Below are positions 17,535-29,383 of a stretch of DNA of 64,000 nucleotides, piece by piece (position 1 is the first letter of the stretch; each line of letters begins with the position of its first letter). The notes beneath the pieces are model-generated. The model ran no database searches, was not told the origin of the DNA, and saw nothing but the letters and a program-made list of their open reading frames with translations. Location: the NCBI GenBank assembly GCA_009746045.1, contig RPFO01000667.1:7131046-7195045 (forward strand), in the 5' to 3' direction. The DNA is from Mesostigma viride (lineage: Eukaryota > Streptophyta > Mesostigmatophyceae > Mesostigmatales > Mesostigmataceae). Position numbers and translations under genes: made by a program.

Positions 17535-19275
17535 ATGGATCCAGTGGGTGGAGATATGTCGCCTATACCTACTACTAATAATAATAACACTACTACTAAT
17601 AATAATAACAATAACAATACTCGTGGTAACCGACGGGACTCCTTGGAAACGGTACACCATCTTACCCCTCAAGGTATTCTGCGTACCTCACCTCCTTCTC
17701 CTGTTGCTGGTGGTCGCCGTCGTCCCTCAATTACCCCACCTACCTATGAACAACGTATTTCACAAGTCAGATTTAGTGATGAACCTTCTTTTGCTGTGAA
17801 CCAGGCCCCTGCCCCTTCTGCAACCTTGGCTCACCCCTCCAGCAGGTCCTCACTCACTAACAATGCTTCTAGGCCTCCTTCCCACCCTGTGCCTTCAATG
17901 CCTGCCATTAACACGGGTCGTACCTCTGCCCCTGTCGGCCCTTCTGGGCGCCCTAGTGCAGTTCCCTTTTACCCACCTGCTTCCTGGTCCTACCCTGAGA
18001 CGGCCTATGAGGCTGCCCAGGTCCCTACCCGTGTGGCTGATTTAGAAGTTAATAATGATTTCAGTACCATGCCCCTAGATGATAGGAATTATGATCATTT
18101 TGCCTACTCCTCTCTTCGTGAGCAATATACTGTTCCCTTCTCCTATGGGCACCATCCTGAAACGGTGGCTCCCTCTAGACCCCTACCCAAGACTTTTCCT
18201 ATCCCTTCCTTCTATCCCGCTTATGTAGCAGTGGAAGATAGTGGCCCTATGGGAAAAACTGATTCTTCTAATCCCCCTAAGCCTCCTGCTCTTCCCCTCT
18301 TCGCCAACCTTCCTAAGCTGGATGTCAAGTCTACCCCTCAACAGTTTTTCACCTTCATTATGTTGCTCACCCAGAACACAGAGTCCTGGCAGAACCACAA
18401 TAGGTGGCGCCTCTCTGATGCTGTACTAGTTCCTCATTATCTTACTACCTGCATTACTCCTGAGCTTGCTAACCTCATCCAGTGTGAGTCTCTTGCCTCT
18501 CATGCCTACCCAAACTCTGTAGCAGAATTGTTCAAGCGTTTAGAGAACCATTTAGTCCCTCCCGATGCAGATTGGCAGGATAGATTAGCCTTTGGTACCT
18601 TGCAGCAGGGTACCAAATCCTTCAAAGAATATATGAAAGAGTTTGATGCCCAGATGGTACGAATTAGGGATTTGTCGGGCGCAGAAGTACGTGCCCGCTT
18701 CCTTCAGGGCCTCAGTAGACCCTTATTGCGGGAAGTCAAGCGCCAGTTCTCTGCCTACCGTTTTACTGACCTGCCCCTCAAGCATGTGCGCCAGCATCTT
18801 TTACGAGTAGCAGATTTCTTCTCCACGCCTTCTCTTCCTACCCGTTCCCGTATTAATAATATTAGCCTTACCCCTGAGGAGGAGAACTCCTATATGTAGA
18901 AGAATTAGATATTTGTGTGACTGACCTTTCAGCTCTGGATGTCTCTCATATCACCTGCTATCATTGTAAGGAAGTAGGTCATGAGACATGAAAACAGTGA
19001 GTGCCCCAAGTTCCTTTCGGGTGCTCCCCCTCATCCCGACGCTCGCCCTCCTCGTACCCCTCAGCGTGCTCCTATTCGTCCCACTTCAGGACGCATTCCT
19101 TCAGCTACCCCTAGTAGGCTGAATGCTGTGCAGACAGGATCCCCAGGGTTCCCCTATGATAATCAGGCTCCCGCACCCTCTTCAATCCCTCGTGACCCTC
19201 CAGCAGTGGCTTTTCCGCCAGGGTCTTCTTCGGGGTTAGTTCCTATGGATTTGGGGGGGGAGGGGGAACAGTAGG
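17535..19275 (+). pseudogene. Gy1 gag (capsid and nucleocapsid), disrupted
   Basis: The first frame (454 aa) starts MDPVGGDMSPIPTTNNNN, has a Pro/Ser-rich N-terminus, then a Ty3/gypsy capsid region with LPKLDVKSTPQQFFTFIMLL, NRWRLSDAVLVPHYL, SFKEYMKEFDAQM and ARFLQGLSRPLLREV. It stops at 18897 because of an extra TA (TCCTATATGTAGAAG against Gy2 TCCTACGTTGAAG). The nucleocapsid zinc knuckle, intact in Gy2 as CYHCKEVGHLKREC, is damaged here near 18957-19005. Gag ends EGEQ at a G-run (about 19248-19268), where the protease frame continues in the -1 register. Gag packages the RNA; this copy would depend on other copies. Confidence 0.8.
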
Positions 19276-19727
19276 CCTGTCAGCCGGGGGTAACCTGGAC
19301 AGGTCCTTAGATAGTACCCCAGATAATAATTTTTGCTTGCCTGTTTTTATAACCTCTGTAGGAGCTGAATCCTCCCTACCACTACGTGTGCGTCCTCTTA
19401 TGTTCTTGAATGGTGGCTTAACCGTCCCTCATACTGTTGTAGACCCCTTCTTGCATGCTGATGAACTCTTGAATGTCTCTGTGTTAGTGGATAGCGGTGC
19501 GGCTAGCTCCTTTGTGAGCGAAGCCCTAGTTAGGCGTTTAGGACTAGTCCCTACCCCTCACACAAAAACTGTCACTGTCCATTATGCTGACGGTCGCACC
19601 AGTCATTCCCCGGGTACGGTGTCCCTTCCCCTGGTCATACAAGGACGTACGGTCAACCTGACGGCCACTATCGGCCCTATCACTACAGCTGATGTACTAC
19701 TAGGATTAGATTGGCACCAGGATAATA
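19276..19727 (+). pseudogene. Gy1 aspartic protease region
   Basis: The pol frame in -1 register to gag reads through VGLSAGGN... to the protease motif VLVDSGAASSFVSEALVRRL (catalytic Asp at 19490-19492), then TADVLLGLDWHQD. It is cut at 19727 by the 1.78-kb insertion; the linker to RT resumes at 21508. The family is the retropepsin of Ty3/gypsy elements, which matures Gag and Pol. Confidence 0.8.
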
Positions 19728-21503
19728 TGTCCAAAAGCCTGCAAAAATTCCTAAATTTAGGACGCTGGGGAATGCGTATTTAATCATGTAAACAGTAATA
19801 TTTGACCCTGGCATTTGTGCCACTGAGAAATAATATAGTTTTTAAATTTCTATCAAAGACCTAGGTTCAAATAACGACGTTTAGTACCAAAACTGGCCCT
19901 GCCCCATGGCAGACCTCGAACGAAAAAAATGGCCCAAAATTGAAACTAGGACTTTTTAGGACCACCATGTATATCACCCATCACCACGCCACCCACACAG
20001 TCCCATTAGCTTCTTACCAATCCTCAGGGCCCCACGGGACCCTACGCGGCCTTGGGGAGGTGGGGCAGCGTATAACAAGGCCGTACCGTGCTGTGGCTGC
20101 ACGTATATATACGCGTGCCTAACGGTGTCACAGATGGGGCAGATCATGCAATATAAGGTTGTATGGTTGCTGAGGTTGCCTGGCTTGAACATGACCCACC
20201 CCTAACGGCAAACTCTCTCTAAGCATATACCATAGCTTGTTTAATATCACGGGCATGCTGGCCACCACCCAGGAAGGAGAGGACACCACATTTGTATGGC
20301 AACTTACACAGGATAGCAGCCAAATGAAGTTGTTAAAGGGCACTATCCAACATGCCACACTTTGCATGCATTCTAGGGGGGGGGGAGAGCTATAAAAGCA
20401 TCACATATAAGCAGCACAAGAACAGATAGAACAACTGCAAGCAATGGGCCCATGGCAGATAATGAACGCAACCGTAACATAGCTGGGAAGCATGCGTAAC
20501 TTAGCAGCAGCGAACAAGGAAGATTGCGACGATAGAAGGTACATGCCGTAAACCAACTACGTAAGCCATGTACATGCACAGAAACTGCCCTGTCTTTCAG
20601 GCATAGCCGGCTGACACTTACTGCTACGACTACGCTACCCCTTACACCTAACCACGGAGAGAACCCGGCACACACCTGCTTGTTACGTCGCCACATCCAG
20701 GTGGATGCATTAAGAATCGCGGATATCCGCAGCCAGCCAGCTTACCGGCACAAGAACGCAGCCAAGCTTACAAAATGGTTCGAAAGTAACGTAAGACACG
20801 CCGGAGCATTGTTCTAGGCCCAAGAGATATCGAAAGACAAGTCCTGTCACGTGCGCTCGCTACCCAGCCTTGACGTTCTGTAAAATGGTCGACAGTAAAC
20901 TTCGGGCAAGAACACCCAGGCCCGGGCGCTCCCTTGTCAGATATACCGTTTCCAAACTCTATACTACGATTAAAATCAAGCGCAAAAACTGCCTGGCCTG
21001 GTGCGGGCAACGTTTCCTCACGCACTGACATGTTTGTGCTCAAAATCGACCGTCCGGGCGCAGGCGATCTGTGACCTACTCATGTTGAGCAGCCGTGCTA
21101 CACATGCAAACGCAAATAATTTCGTAACCAAATTCAGACCCTTTAAGCATAAGTACCAAGCTTTCGTTCTTGCTACTGGGCGCCCAAAACGATAAGCTCA
21201 CGTGAAAATGCCGCCCATATTTGTCAGGTCGCCATATCCGCCGCACATCATTCCCGCACCCACTTTTGGCCCAAAATCTCTGTATTTTTGGTCGAGGTAC
21301 GTACATTCCCGCGCATCTACCCGGTACCCGGTACGGAATCCGGGTACGATGTACCGGTATCACGGGTAGAGTACATCTTGGAGGTCACGGTCCACTAGGG
21401 GTATGGACCATATAGTGACCCCCCCTGCCCGGTACCTCGGTTATAGTGACCTTAGGACTTTTTAGGACCAAGTCCTAAATTTAGGACGGCCGGCTGATTA
21501 ACA
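19728..21503. mobile_element. 1.78-kb non-coding insertion in Gy1 pol, possibly a solo LTR
   Basis: Comparison with Gy2 (37873-37892) shows the insertion precisely. AATA occurs on both sides (19724-19727, 21504-21507), and removing the insert plus one AATA restores the homologous sequence. The insert begins TGTCC and ends TAACA, so TG...CA ends with a 4-bp duplication, as expected for a solo LTR. GTCCTAAATTTAGGAC-like dyads sit near both ends, and GGACTTTTTAGGACC occurs near 19950 and 21450. No coding frame is recognisable. A DNA element with a 2-4 bp duplication is the alternative. Confidence 0.55.
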
Positions 21504-21507
21504 AATA

Positions 21508-24500
21508 AGATTACTATTAATTATGATACTATGGTTATTTGGTTTCCAGATAGCTCTTACTGGGTACCGGAACGTCATTATAGATTAGAAAATTTATCCT
21601 TGGTAGATATTACTCCTCCTACACCTGTTGATCCTCCTGTGAGACCTATACCTGAAGTATTAATGTCCAATGACGAATTGCGATCTGAACTAAAGGAATA
21701 TGGATACCTATTATGTATGTTCCTTCAGTTAGAAGTACAAGAGATACCCATCACTAATAATAGTGTGGATATAGATGTAAATACAGTGGATACAATAGGA
21801 GTGGGATTTACTGAAAATGAAATAGTAAGATACATGGCTGTGATAGATTCCTCAAAAGTATTTGAAGAAAAGACTCCTTCTTATCCTCCTCCTCGTTCTG
21901 TTTTACACCGTGTAGTTATCAAGGACGGTGCAGTTCCTACGCACTCTCCGATGTATAGGATGGGCCCTACCGAATTAAAGGAACTAAAACAGATCTTAGT
22001 ATCACTATTAGAAGCAGAAAATTAGAAGCAGGATTGATAGAGCCTAGTAACTCCCCCTACTCCGCTGGTGTCCTGTTAGTTCCTAAGCCAAATGGCAAGT
22101 TCCGCCTAGTTACTGATTATAGGAAGTTAAACGATATTACTGTGAAGTCTAAATACCCTCTACCTCGTATTGATGATATATTTAATAAGGTTAAAGGTTC
22201 TACCTGTTTCACAGTATTAGATTGTGCTGATGGTTTTTGGCAACTACGTATAGCTCCTGAGGATTGCCACAAAACCGCCTTTGCTACCCCTTTTGGGCAT
22301 TACCAGTTTAGAGTAGCGGCTATGGGACTCTGTAACTCTCCTGCCTCTTTCCAAATGTTAATGAATGAAGTGCTTAGACCTGTTATGGGAAATTCTCACC
22401 TCCCTCAAGTGTCCTCTGATTTAAAGGATCCTTCCTTCTCCTCTGTTTCTTTATCTGAGCATGACCGTTCTTGTGCTCAAGCTTACTTAGATGATATCCT
22501 TATTTATTCTCCTGATTTTGAAACGCACCTACGTGATTTAAAGAAAGTACTAGAAATCATGGCTGAAAATTCTTTATGGGCGCGCCGTGCTAAAGTTCGC
22601 TCGGTAGGAGTGTCCCATTTTTAGGGCACGTCCTGTCAGATGCCGGGGTTGCTACCGACCCGGACAAGACTAAGTCAATTCAGGAATGGCCTACCCCTAC
22701 CGACGTTAAAGGTGTACGTAGTTTTCTAGGAATTGCTTCTTACTATAGGCGTTTTATCCCGCGTTTCGCAACTATAGCAGCCCCTATTAATCATCTATTA
22801 AAGAAGGATATCCCCTTTGTTTGGAGTAGTGAATGTCAGTCGGCTTTTCAGTGTCTAAAATCCCTACTCCTCTCCCCTCCCGTACTCATCCTACCGGATA
22901 CTACTAAACCCTTTGTTGTAGCTACAGATGCTAGCAAGGTAGCTATAGGGGGCGTCCTTCTCCAGGATCAGGGTCAGGGCTTACAGCCAATCGAGTATAT
23001 CTCTAGGACAATGCTTCCTGCGGAGCGTAACTATCCCGTACACCAGCAGAACTATTAGCTGTGGTGTATTGTTGCCACGCGTGGCAGCACTTTCTTAAAG
23101 GTGCTCAATTTGATGTTTGTCTGAATGAACCCTGTGAGATTGATCCTTATAGATTAGTTATCCAGACAGATCACCGTCCTCTTACCCATCTTCTCTCACA
23201 ACCCAACCTTACCCCTCGTCAAGCGCGCTGGATGGAGTTTTTAGCACAGTTTTCCCCTTTTAAACTTCAGTATGTTAAGGGTGTAGATAACATAGTACCA
23301 GATGCACTCTCCCGTCGTGCAGATTACTCCTTTTTCGAGGACCTTGATGTTCTCAATACTACTCTAGTTCCTACTACTATGGGTGTAACCCCGTATGGTG
23401 AACTACCTGATGATGAATCCTATGCCTACCTCTTTCATACAGCTGTTCGCATGCCTGATCTCCTTTCTCACGTAGGACTCTCTCTCCCGTGTGAGGCCCT
23501 TCCTGTGGCCTCGGTGGGGGGGAGGGGAAAAATAAAATTTCTATACCGCTTAGCCATATAGCGACTAGGTCAGGAAAGTCTTATGAAAACATAGTCCCTC
23601 TAGGACCTCCCCTTCTCTTTGGCAAGGCGGTAGGAGATCTCTTTAAACCTGTTCTGGATACCTCTGTAGCGATGCCTACCTCTGATCTTGAACGCCTTAT
23701 TAGTAGATTTACGGCCACTGAGCCGGAAGCATTAGCTGCCATTGCTGCCCATCCCCAACAATTAGGCAAGCACCCTTGTAAATTTGTAGGTGGATTTTTA
23801 TATGTGCAGATAGCAGATTCTCCCCCTCAATGGCGCCTGTATGTCCCTCCTATCTGTCGCTCCTCCTTGCTCTTTGAGTTGCATGACTTAGCTGCTCATC
23901 AGGGTGGTAAACGGGTACGGGACCTAGTAGCCCGCTCTTACTACTGGCCTTCCCTTTTAAAGGATGTAGATGAGTATGTTAGAACCTGTCAATCTTGCCA
24001 GGAGATGAAACCCAACAATGTAGGACAGATAGCAGAGCCTAGGACCTTACCTGATCCCATCATGCCGTGGGACTCCATTATGATGGATTTTGTAGGACCT
24101 TTTAGGAAGAATGATAGAGGTAACGCCCAGATCCTTGTTTTTGTAGATCGTTTTACTCGTATGTGTCATCTCGTGCCGTGTCCCTTAGAACTCACCGCAC
24201 GCGATTGCGCACGCCTATACCTTAATAACGTATATAGATATCATGGTTTGAGTAGGCAGTTTATTAGTGATAAGGATAAGTTATTTACTTCTGATTTTTG
24301 GCAGCAGTTCTTCGCTGCTATCGGTACCAAGGTCACCTTCGGTACTGCCTACCACTCCTCCTCGTCTCATTTAGTAGAACGTTTGAATAGGGTAGTGGAA
24401 GAAGCTCTGCGTCACTATGTGAATGGCTCTGGGAGTGATTGGGAGGATTATCTATGTTTGGTAGAGTTTTCCCTTAACAACTGCCCTCAGGCTGCGCATG

Positions 24501-25198
24501 GTTATACGCCCTTCTTCCTAGATACTGGTAGACAACCTCTTACCCCTACCTCTCTCTTAGCTAGTCCTTTAAGGGACAAGGATGATGTGTCCCGGGATAC
24601 TGTAGAAGGTGTGCAGGCGTTATTAGATAAGATGAAGAATGCACACGACAACGCTATTGCAGGGTACCATAGGGCGCAGGCCAAATACCTTGCTAGGTTG
24701 CGTGCCTCATTAGATAGAAGAGCACCTGAGATAGAAATAGGAGATTTAGTCTTAGTAGAAGGCCCCCGTGTTGGCCGCTTCGCTCATAAGTTCGAAGCTG
24801 AACTGAAAGTGAAACTTAGGCCCGCCTTCTTAGGACCCTTCCGTGTGTTGTCTAGAGTAGGTAATTTTCTGTATGAGATAGATATTCCTACCTCTTGGCA
24901 GACCCACTCGCGCACCTTTCATAGAAGCCAGCTGAAGCTCTATCATCAGAGCACGTTCGCTGGTAGAGAATTAGCCCCTGCCCCTTTAGAGCATAATCCG
25001 GATACTGGTGAGGTAGAGGATGAGGTAGAGGGTATCGTGGCCCATAGAGATATCAAAAAGGGCCGCGGTACCCAGCGCCAGTATAAGGTGAAGTGGATGT
25101 ATGCTCGTAGTGAGGTAGATAAGGTCTGGTATACGGAGAGTGAGCTAGATGGGTGTAGTCGCCTGCTGCAGGAGTATAAAACCCTGCATAAGCTCTAG
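21508..25198 (+). pseudogene. Gy1 pol: RT, RNase H, integrase, chromodomain
   Basis: Linker 21531-22025, RT 22034-22624 (LDCADGFWQLRIAPEDCHKT, catalytic YLDD at 22484-22495), RNase H (ATDASK, QELLAVV and QTDHRPL motifs, 22860-23330), and integrase plus chromodomain in one long frame (23672-25198). Integrase has the HHCC finger (LHDLAAHQ ... TCQSCQ) and D-D-E residues (MMDFVGPF, FISDKDK, LVERLNR). The C-terminal chromodomain contains RQYKVKWMYAR ... VWYTESEL and would target integration to marked chromatin. Lesions: a near-duplication TTAGAAGCAG near 22010-22033 causing a stop, lost bases near 22610 and 23050, and a shift near 23520-23570. The integrase-chromodomain half is intact. Confidence 0.85.
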
Positions 25199-25274
25199 TT
25201 GTAGACCTTCTCCTCTCTTATGTTATGTCTGCTGTCGACGGGTGGTTGGTTGTCCCCTCCCCTCCGCAGCCGTC

Positions 25275-27565
25275 ATGTCAGAGCCTACCCCTCCGGCTGA
25301 GAGCTCGCTGCCGTCCCCGCCCCCACCGGACCCTGAGCTGTATTTCGAGGCCCTTCCGGGCCGCTGGGTGTCGCGGTCCAGTTACCCGGGTGGCGTTGTG
25401 CAGCCGGCCCTCCAGGCCCAACATGCGGTTTAGTCAGGGCGGCCCTCTTTGGGGTCACGTGGTACGGTCCTTCCCCTGATGAGCCGCACCAGCTTGTTTG
25501 CACGGGTTCGACGATGCCGGGCACTGTTTGTTAGGGTGTGGTTCCCGCTGTCCAGCCTTGGGACAGATAGATGCGGTTCTCCAGTGCTCCGAGTGTTCTC
25601 CTACCTTTCTACCCCTGTGGGCCGCTCCTGCCTACGGGAGTGTTCCCTGGCTTCCGGCTGAGGGTGATGCTGAGGTAGATGAGAACCCCTGCGACCTTCT
25701 ACGGGCCGTAGAATTCATGGAGATAGCTGATCAGTCGGCGGGATTAGCAGTTGGTGGTCCTGCCCCTACGGGCGCCCCAGCCGAGGTACATTATACTCCA
25801 GAATATTCAGCCTCGAGCGCTGCGTCCGCCTCCTCGGCGTCTGCTCCTCCCTCTCCGGTCCCGTCGTCCCCACGGTCGACCCGGCGGTTGCAGTGGAGCC
25901 TACCCCTTGGGTTTGCCTGATCCTCTTTCGGCGACGGTTTCGGCTATGCAGGCTCAGATCCAGTCCCTGACCACGGCGTTCGGGGCCTTCATGGCGGCCC
26001 AAGCGCAGACTCCGGCCACGCCAGGTGGGGTGTCTGTGGTGTCCGCGCCCCCTACCCCTTCGGTTGTTTCGGCACCTGTGGTTTCGCCGGCGCCCCCTAC
26101 CCCTTCGGTTGCTGCGGCTCCGACACCTCTGGTTGCCTCCGTGCCTGCGACCGACGTTTCTGCGCCGCGGCGCGAGTCTTCCGCCCCTTCGGCTGTGCCC
26201 GCCGTCGCCTCCTCTGGGCCGCCCGCTGCGCCCTCACAGCCAGTTCGTGGTTTCTTCAGCGACACGGGCGATCATCCCAGGCTTTGGGAGGGTGGTCCCC
26301 CGCAGAGGATTCCGGTGCCTGACTGGAGCTTGGATGGCAACCAATCTTATGCCGGACTGCCTGTCCCTACGGGCCCCATTTTCAATATGTGGCCTGAGGG
26401 TGCGCCGGCAACGGAGACCGGCGCGCCTGCTGCGGTGGCGGGTCCGTCACGGCCCTCCCTGGCTTCTGGTCCGGCGCGACCCCCTGTTGTACCAGTGCCA
26501 CCTGCGTCGGTGTCGGCTCCCGCCCCTGCTTCGGTCCCTGCCCCTTCGGCCTCGCGGTCTTTGGCTGCGGTTGTTCGGTCCACCGGTCAGGATCCTCGCG
26601 CCACCCGCGCTGCCGATTCCCTCCGGGAGTTGTCCCAGGGTGATCGGGACAGGGCCCCTTCTGTGGTGCATGCGACGCCGGAGTCGCGCGATACGCCCGT
26701 GCCTGGATGTGGTATGTCCGCACTCGCCTGCCGCCAGTGTGACCTGCCGCGCGCCTCCGCCGAGCTTGCCATCTCGCCCATGTCCTACGGGTTCTCCCAG
26801 GTGTGTCGGGCGCCTCGGGATCGTGGCCTACCCATTGAGACTGATCGGCCTCCTTTCGACATGGTTATTTTAGCTGATCCTGTGTTCCAGGGTGAGATCC
26901 TGGTTCGGCGCGTTCTGTATCGCTGGGCTAGGCGCCACAACGACTTGGACACCTACGGTGGGTTCCAGTGGGCTTACCCTCCGCCTCTGGGCATTATGGC
27001 TTCGGATGCCCTTACGGTAGAGTTTCCTGCGGTACCGGGTGCTGCGTACACACGGTCCTCCAGCCCATCCTCGAGTGGGATGCCCGTCGTCCGGCGCCCA
27101 TCCCGGGCCAGGGTCTAGACTCCCGTGGCCACCCTCCTCCTCGGGCCAGCGACTACCTAGAGACATTCGGGTCGCGCAGTGTGCTCGTCGGTGGCGCTCC
27201 CGAGAGGTTCGGCACATCCGGATGTGGCCGTCCAACGTGGAGCCCCTGGTGGACCTGTTTTTCCCGACGGGTTTGCGCCCTCGGATCCGGTACCATCGCC
27301 TCCTCCTGCGGGCCCTCTGTTTGATCGCGGTAGAGCCTTTCCTTCGCCTCTTTGCCTGTGGCTTCCTGGACTGGGCCCGTGGCCAGGTCGTTCTTACGCA
27401 GCATAGGTATTACTGGGCCTTTCTGGGCCTTTTTCCTGACGGCGTGTGGGCCGATGTTTTCCTCACTGTAGATAGGCATGACAATGCGAGGATGTGGCCC
27501 ACTACCAGGCCTACCTGGAGGTCCTGCTGGCCTCTCGTGGCACTTATCAGACGGATGGCCACTAG
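25275..27565 (+). pseudogene. Gy1 ORF3: unknown protein after the chromodomain
   Basis: Starts at ATG 25275 (MSEPTPPAESSLPS) after pol and ends at TAG 27563-27565. It is split by frameshifts (about 25430, 25920, 27030 and 27480). Regions shared with Gy2 ORF3 are PGRWVSRSSYPGG near the start; FDDAGHCLLGCG; a helical AMQAQIQSLTTAFGAFMAAQ; a long Pro/Ala/Ser linker; DPVFQGEILVRRVLYRWARR; and VLTQHRYYWAFLGLFPDGVW with DVFLTVDRHDN at the end. I recognise no known family. I see no signal peptide or membrane segment, so it does not look like an envelope. Conservation across two diverged elements argues that it encodes a protein. Confidence 0.65.
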
Positions 27566-27645
27566 ATAGAGGGCCTTAGGCCCGACCTGAGGGTGTTGTC
27601 CCTCCGGTATATAGAGTCGCCCTCATATTCTGGCCAGTTGGTTGG
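27563..27645 (+). ncRNA. Conserved structured 3' element in Gy1
   Basis: Starting at the ORF3 stop, about 80 nt are almost identical to Gy2 44965-45047, while surrounding sequence is clearly diverged. Visible pairings: outer GAGGGC/GCCCTC, inner GGGCC-TTA-GGCCC, and GAGGG-TGTTGT-CCCTC. Position near the 3' end suggests a packaging, export or 3'-processing signal; this is inference. Confidence 0.55.
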
Positions 27646-27925
27646 CTGTTCTTGGTCCTTAGCGCTGATGTGTTTACTCTGTGTGTCCTGCCCAGTGCCG
27701 TCCCCCCCGGCCAGGACTCCGTTCCAGGCAGTTAGGGGAACCTCCCACCAGGCTTGGTGCTGGCTAACCCTACACCACCCGGCGTGGTGGTGGAGACCGT
27801 GTGAACTATTGGTGCTTTGTATCTGGGATGGTCTATCGATTGTGTTGGTGTGTGCTGGGTGCATTAGGTTTTTCCTACCCCTTTGGTTTCCTTCTCTCGC
27901 GTAGGGAGAGGGCTCCCTACCTTTT

Positions 27926-27938
27926 GTGGGGGGGGAGG
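27926..27938 (+). promoter_or_regulatory. Gy1 polypurine tract
   Basis: GTGGGGGGGGAGG immediately precedes the 3' LTR TG, the expected place for the plus-strand primer. Gy2 has the same feature (ATGGGGGGGAGG) before 45369. Confidence 0.85.
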
Positions 27939-28509
27939 TGTTACGTCGCGTAACAATTCGTTGTAGTTACGGACGTAAATTAGGTCCTTGGCCTCGGCTG
28001 TTCCTAGGTTTACGTGTAGTTCTAGCTGGGACATGATTGTCCTCGTAACAGTACTGTGGTATATTGGGTGCCTTTGGGCGCCGCGCCGCGTACTTTATTA
28101 GTGGTCCTTATCCTTCGGTAGAATGTAGTGGACCGGCGTGCATCTGTGCACCTGCCTGTGTTTCTGTGTTTCGCAGGCGAGGGCCAGGTCGGCCCGAGCC
28201 TGTTGGACCGTTGGTGACCATTTATGCACGTTCCACTCCTTGTGTGGTCACTCGGCGTGTGTTAAATGAATTAACACATATTAGCTTGGGTCACGGCAGT
28301 TTAGTTGTGTTTCCTTCCTCTATTCCTGGAGTAAACGGGTTTGGTTAAATGGCCTATGGCATATTACAGTAGCACATATGTAAATGCATTGAGATCTGGT
28401 TCGTCTCGTTCGTCTTTCGCTAGGGGTTTAACTAGAGGTGGCCTTACTAGTCTAGGTAGTATCAGGACAAGTAGAGGTAGAGGTGGCGGCCGAGGATTGC
28501 GGCGTAACA
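27939..28509 (+). repeat. Gy1 3' LTR
   Basis: 571 bp, TGTTACG...CGTAACA, near-identical to 15951-16522. It is followed by the target duplication GTGTC. Confidence 0.95.
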
Positions 28510-28752
28510 GTGTCCAAGCAGTGCTGCATGGCACTAGTGCTTGCCGCAACGCCGTGTCAGAGCCGCCAGTGTGTGGAAATGTTCCACAGGTCGGACAAAT
28601 AAAGATAAAATACAATTAATTAATTAATTAATTAATTAAACACGTGCTCCCGTTGGGGAGTCACGGAGCACCGAAGTGCTTGTAATCCCTGTGTGTGCAC
28701 TACTACAGGAGAAAGGGCAGAGACCCCCAGTCTCCTTCATGCCAAAGGCATG

Positions 28753-29383
28753 TGTTACGGCGCGTAACAAACTGTGTTATTACGGCCGTAAATTCAGGCC
28801 TTACGTTATTGGTGGCCTCAGCTATTCCGGAACAGTCCGTGGTTACGACTGTTGTCTTTCCTACGTTTACGTGTGGTTAGGACCCTTTTTGTTAGTCGGT
28901 CCAGTTACGTGTCAATTGTTCAGTACTGTGGGCCGGTGCAGTCGCGCCGCGCTGCGTACTTTATGGCCTGGACCGTTGGCGCTCTGTGTGTTCTGGACCA
29001 GCGCCCCCCCTACCGGGCAATAGAATGTTGTCCTGCGTAGATCTACCCTGTCTGTGATCGTACGGGCGAGGGCCATGTGTGGCCCGAGCACGCACGAGGT
29101 TGTCGGCCAATTTAGGTGTTGCAATTTCCTTGTGTTGAGAGTTCGACCTTTGATATGGCTTGTTACAGCTAGTCGAGCCATGGATGTACGTTATTGCCAG
29201 TAAAGTCTAAGTAAATGTGTCAATGGCTCAGTATGGAAACAATTATCGGAAAGCATTAGAGTCGGGAGTTCAACGATCTTTCAGAAAGCAAAACAGGGTT
29301 CCTTCTTCTACCGGGTTAGTTAGTCTAGGACAGGTCAGACCTATCCTGGGGTCGAGGTGGAGGTCCAGAACCGGGTCGTAACA
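28753..29383 (+). repeat. Gy2 5' LTR
   Basis: 631 bp, with TGTTACG-GCG-CGTAACA at the start and CGTAACA at the end. It differs from the 3' LTR by small changes, including lack of an extra TTA (GGTTAGGACC) and an extra TA (GATCTACCCTG) seen there. Confidence 0.93.

Larger units (their letters stand above)
15951..28509 (+). mobile_element. Gy1: full-length Ty3/gypsy chromovirus
   Basis: Flanked by the 5-bp duplication GTGTC (15946-15950, 28510-28514). LTRs start TGTTACG and end CGTAACA. The internal order is ORF0, hybrid-binding-domain ORF, gag, protease, RT, RNase H, integrase, chromodomain, ORF3, a conserved 3' RNA element, and a polypurine tract. A 1.78-kb insertion (19728-21503) and several frameshifts disable it. 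The two LTRs differ by only about two changes in 572 bp, so insertion is recent. Confidence 0.93.

Noticed and set aside
25751-27565. ORF3 as a retroviral envelope gene
   Set aside because: No signal peptide, transmembrane anchor or regular Cys pattern is visible in either copy.
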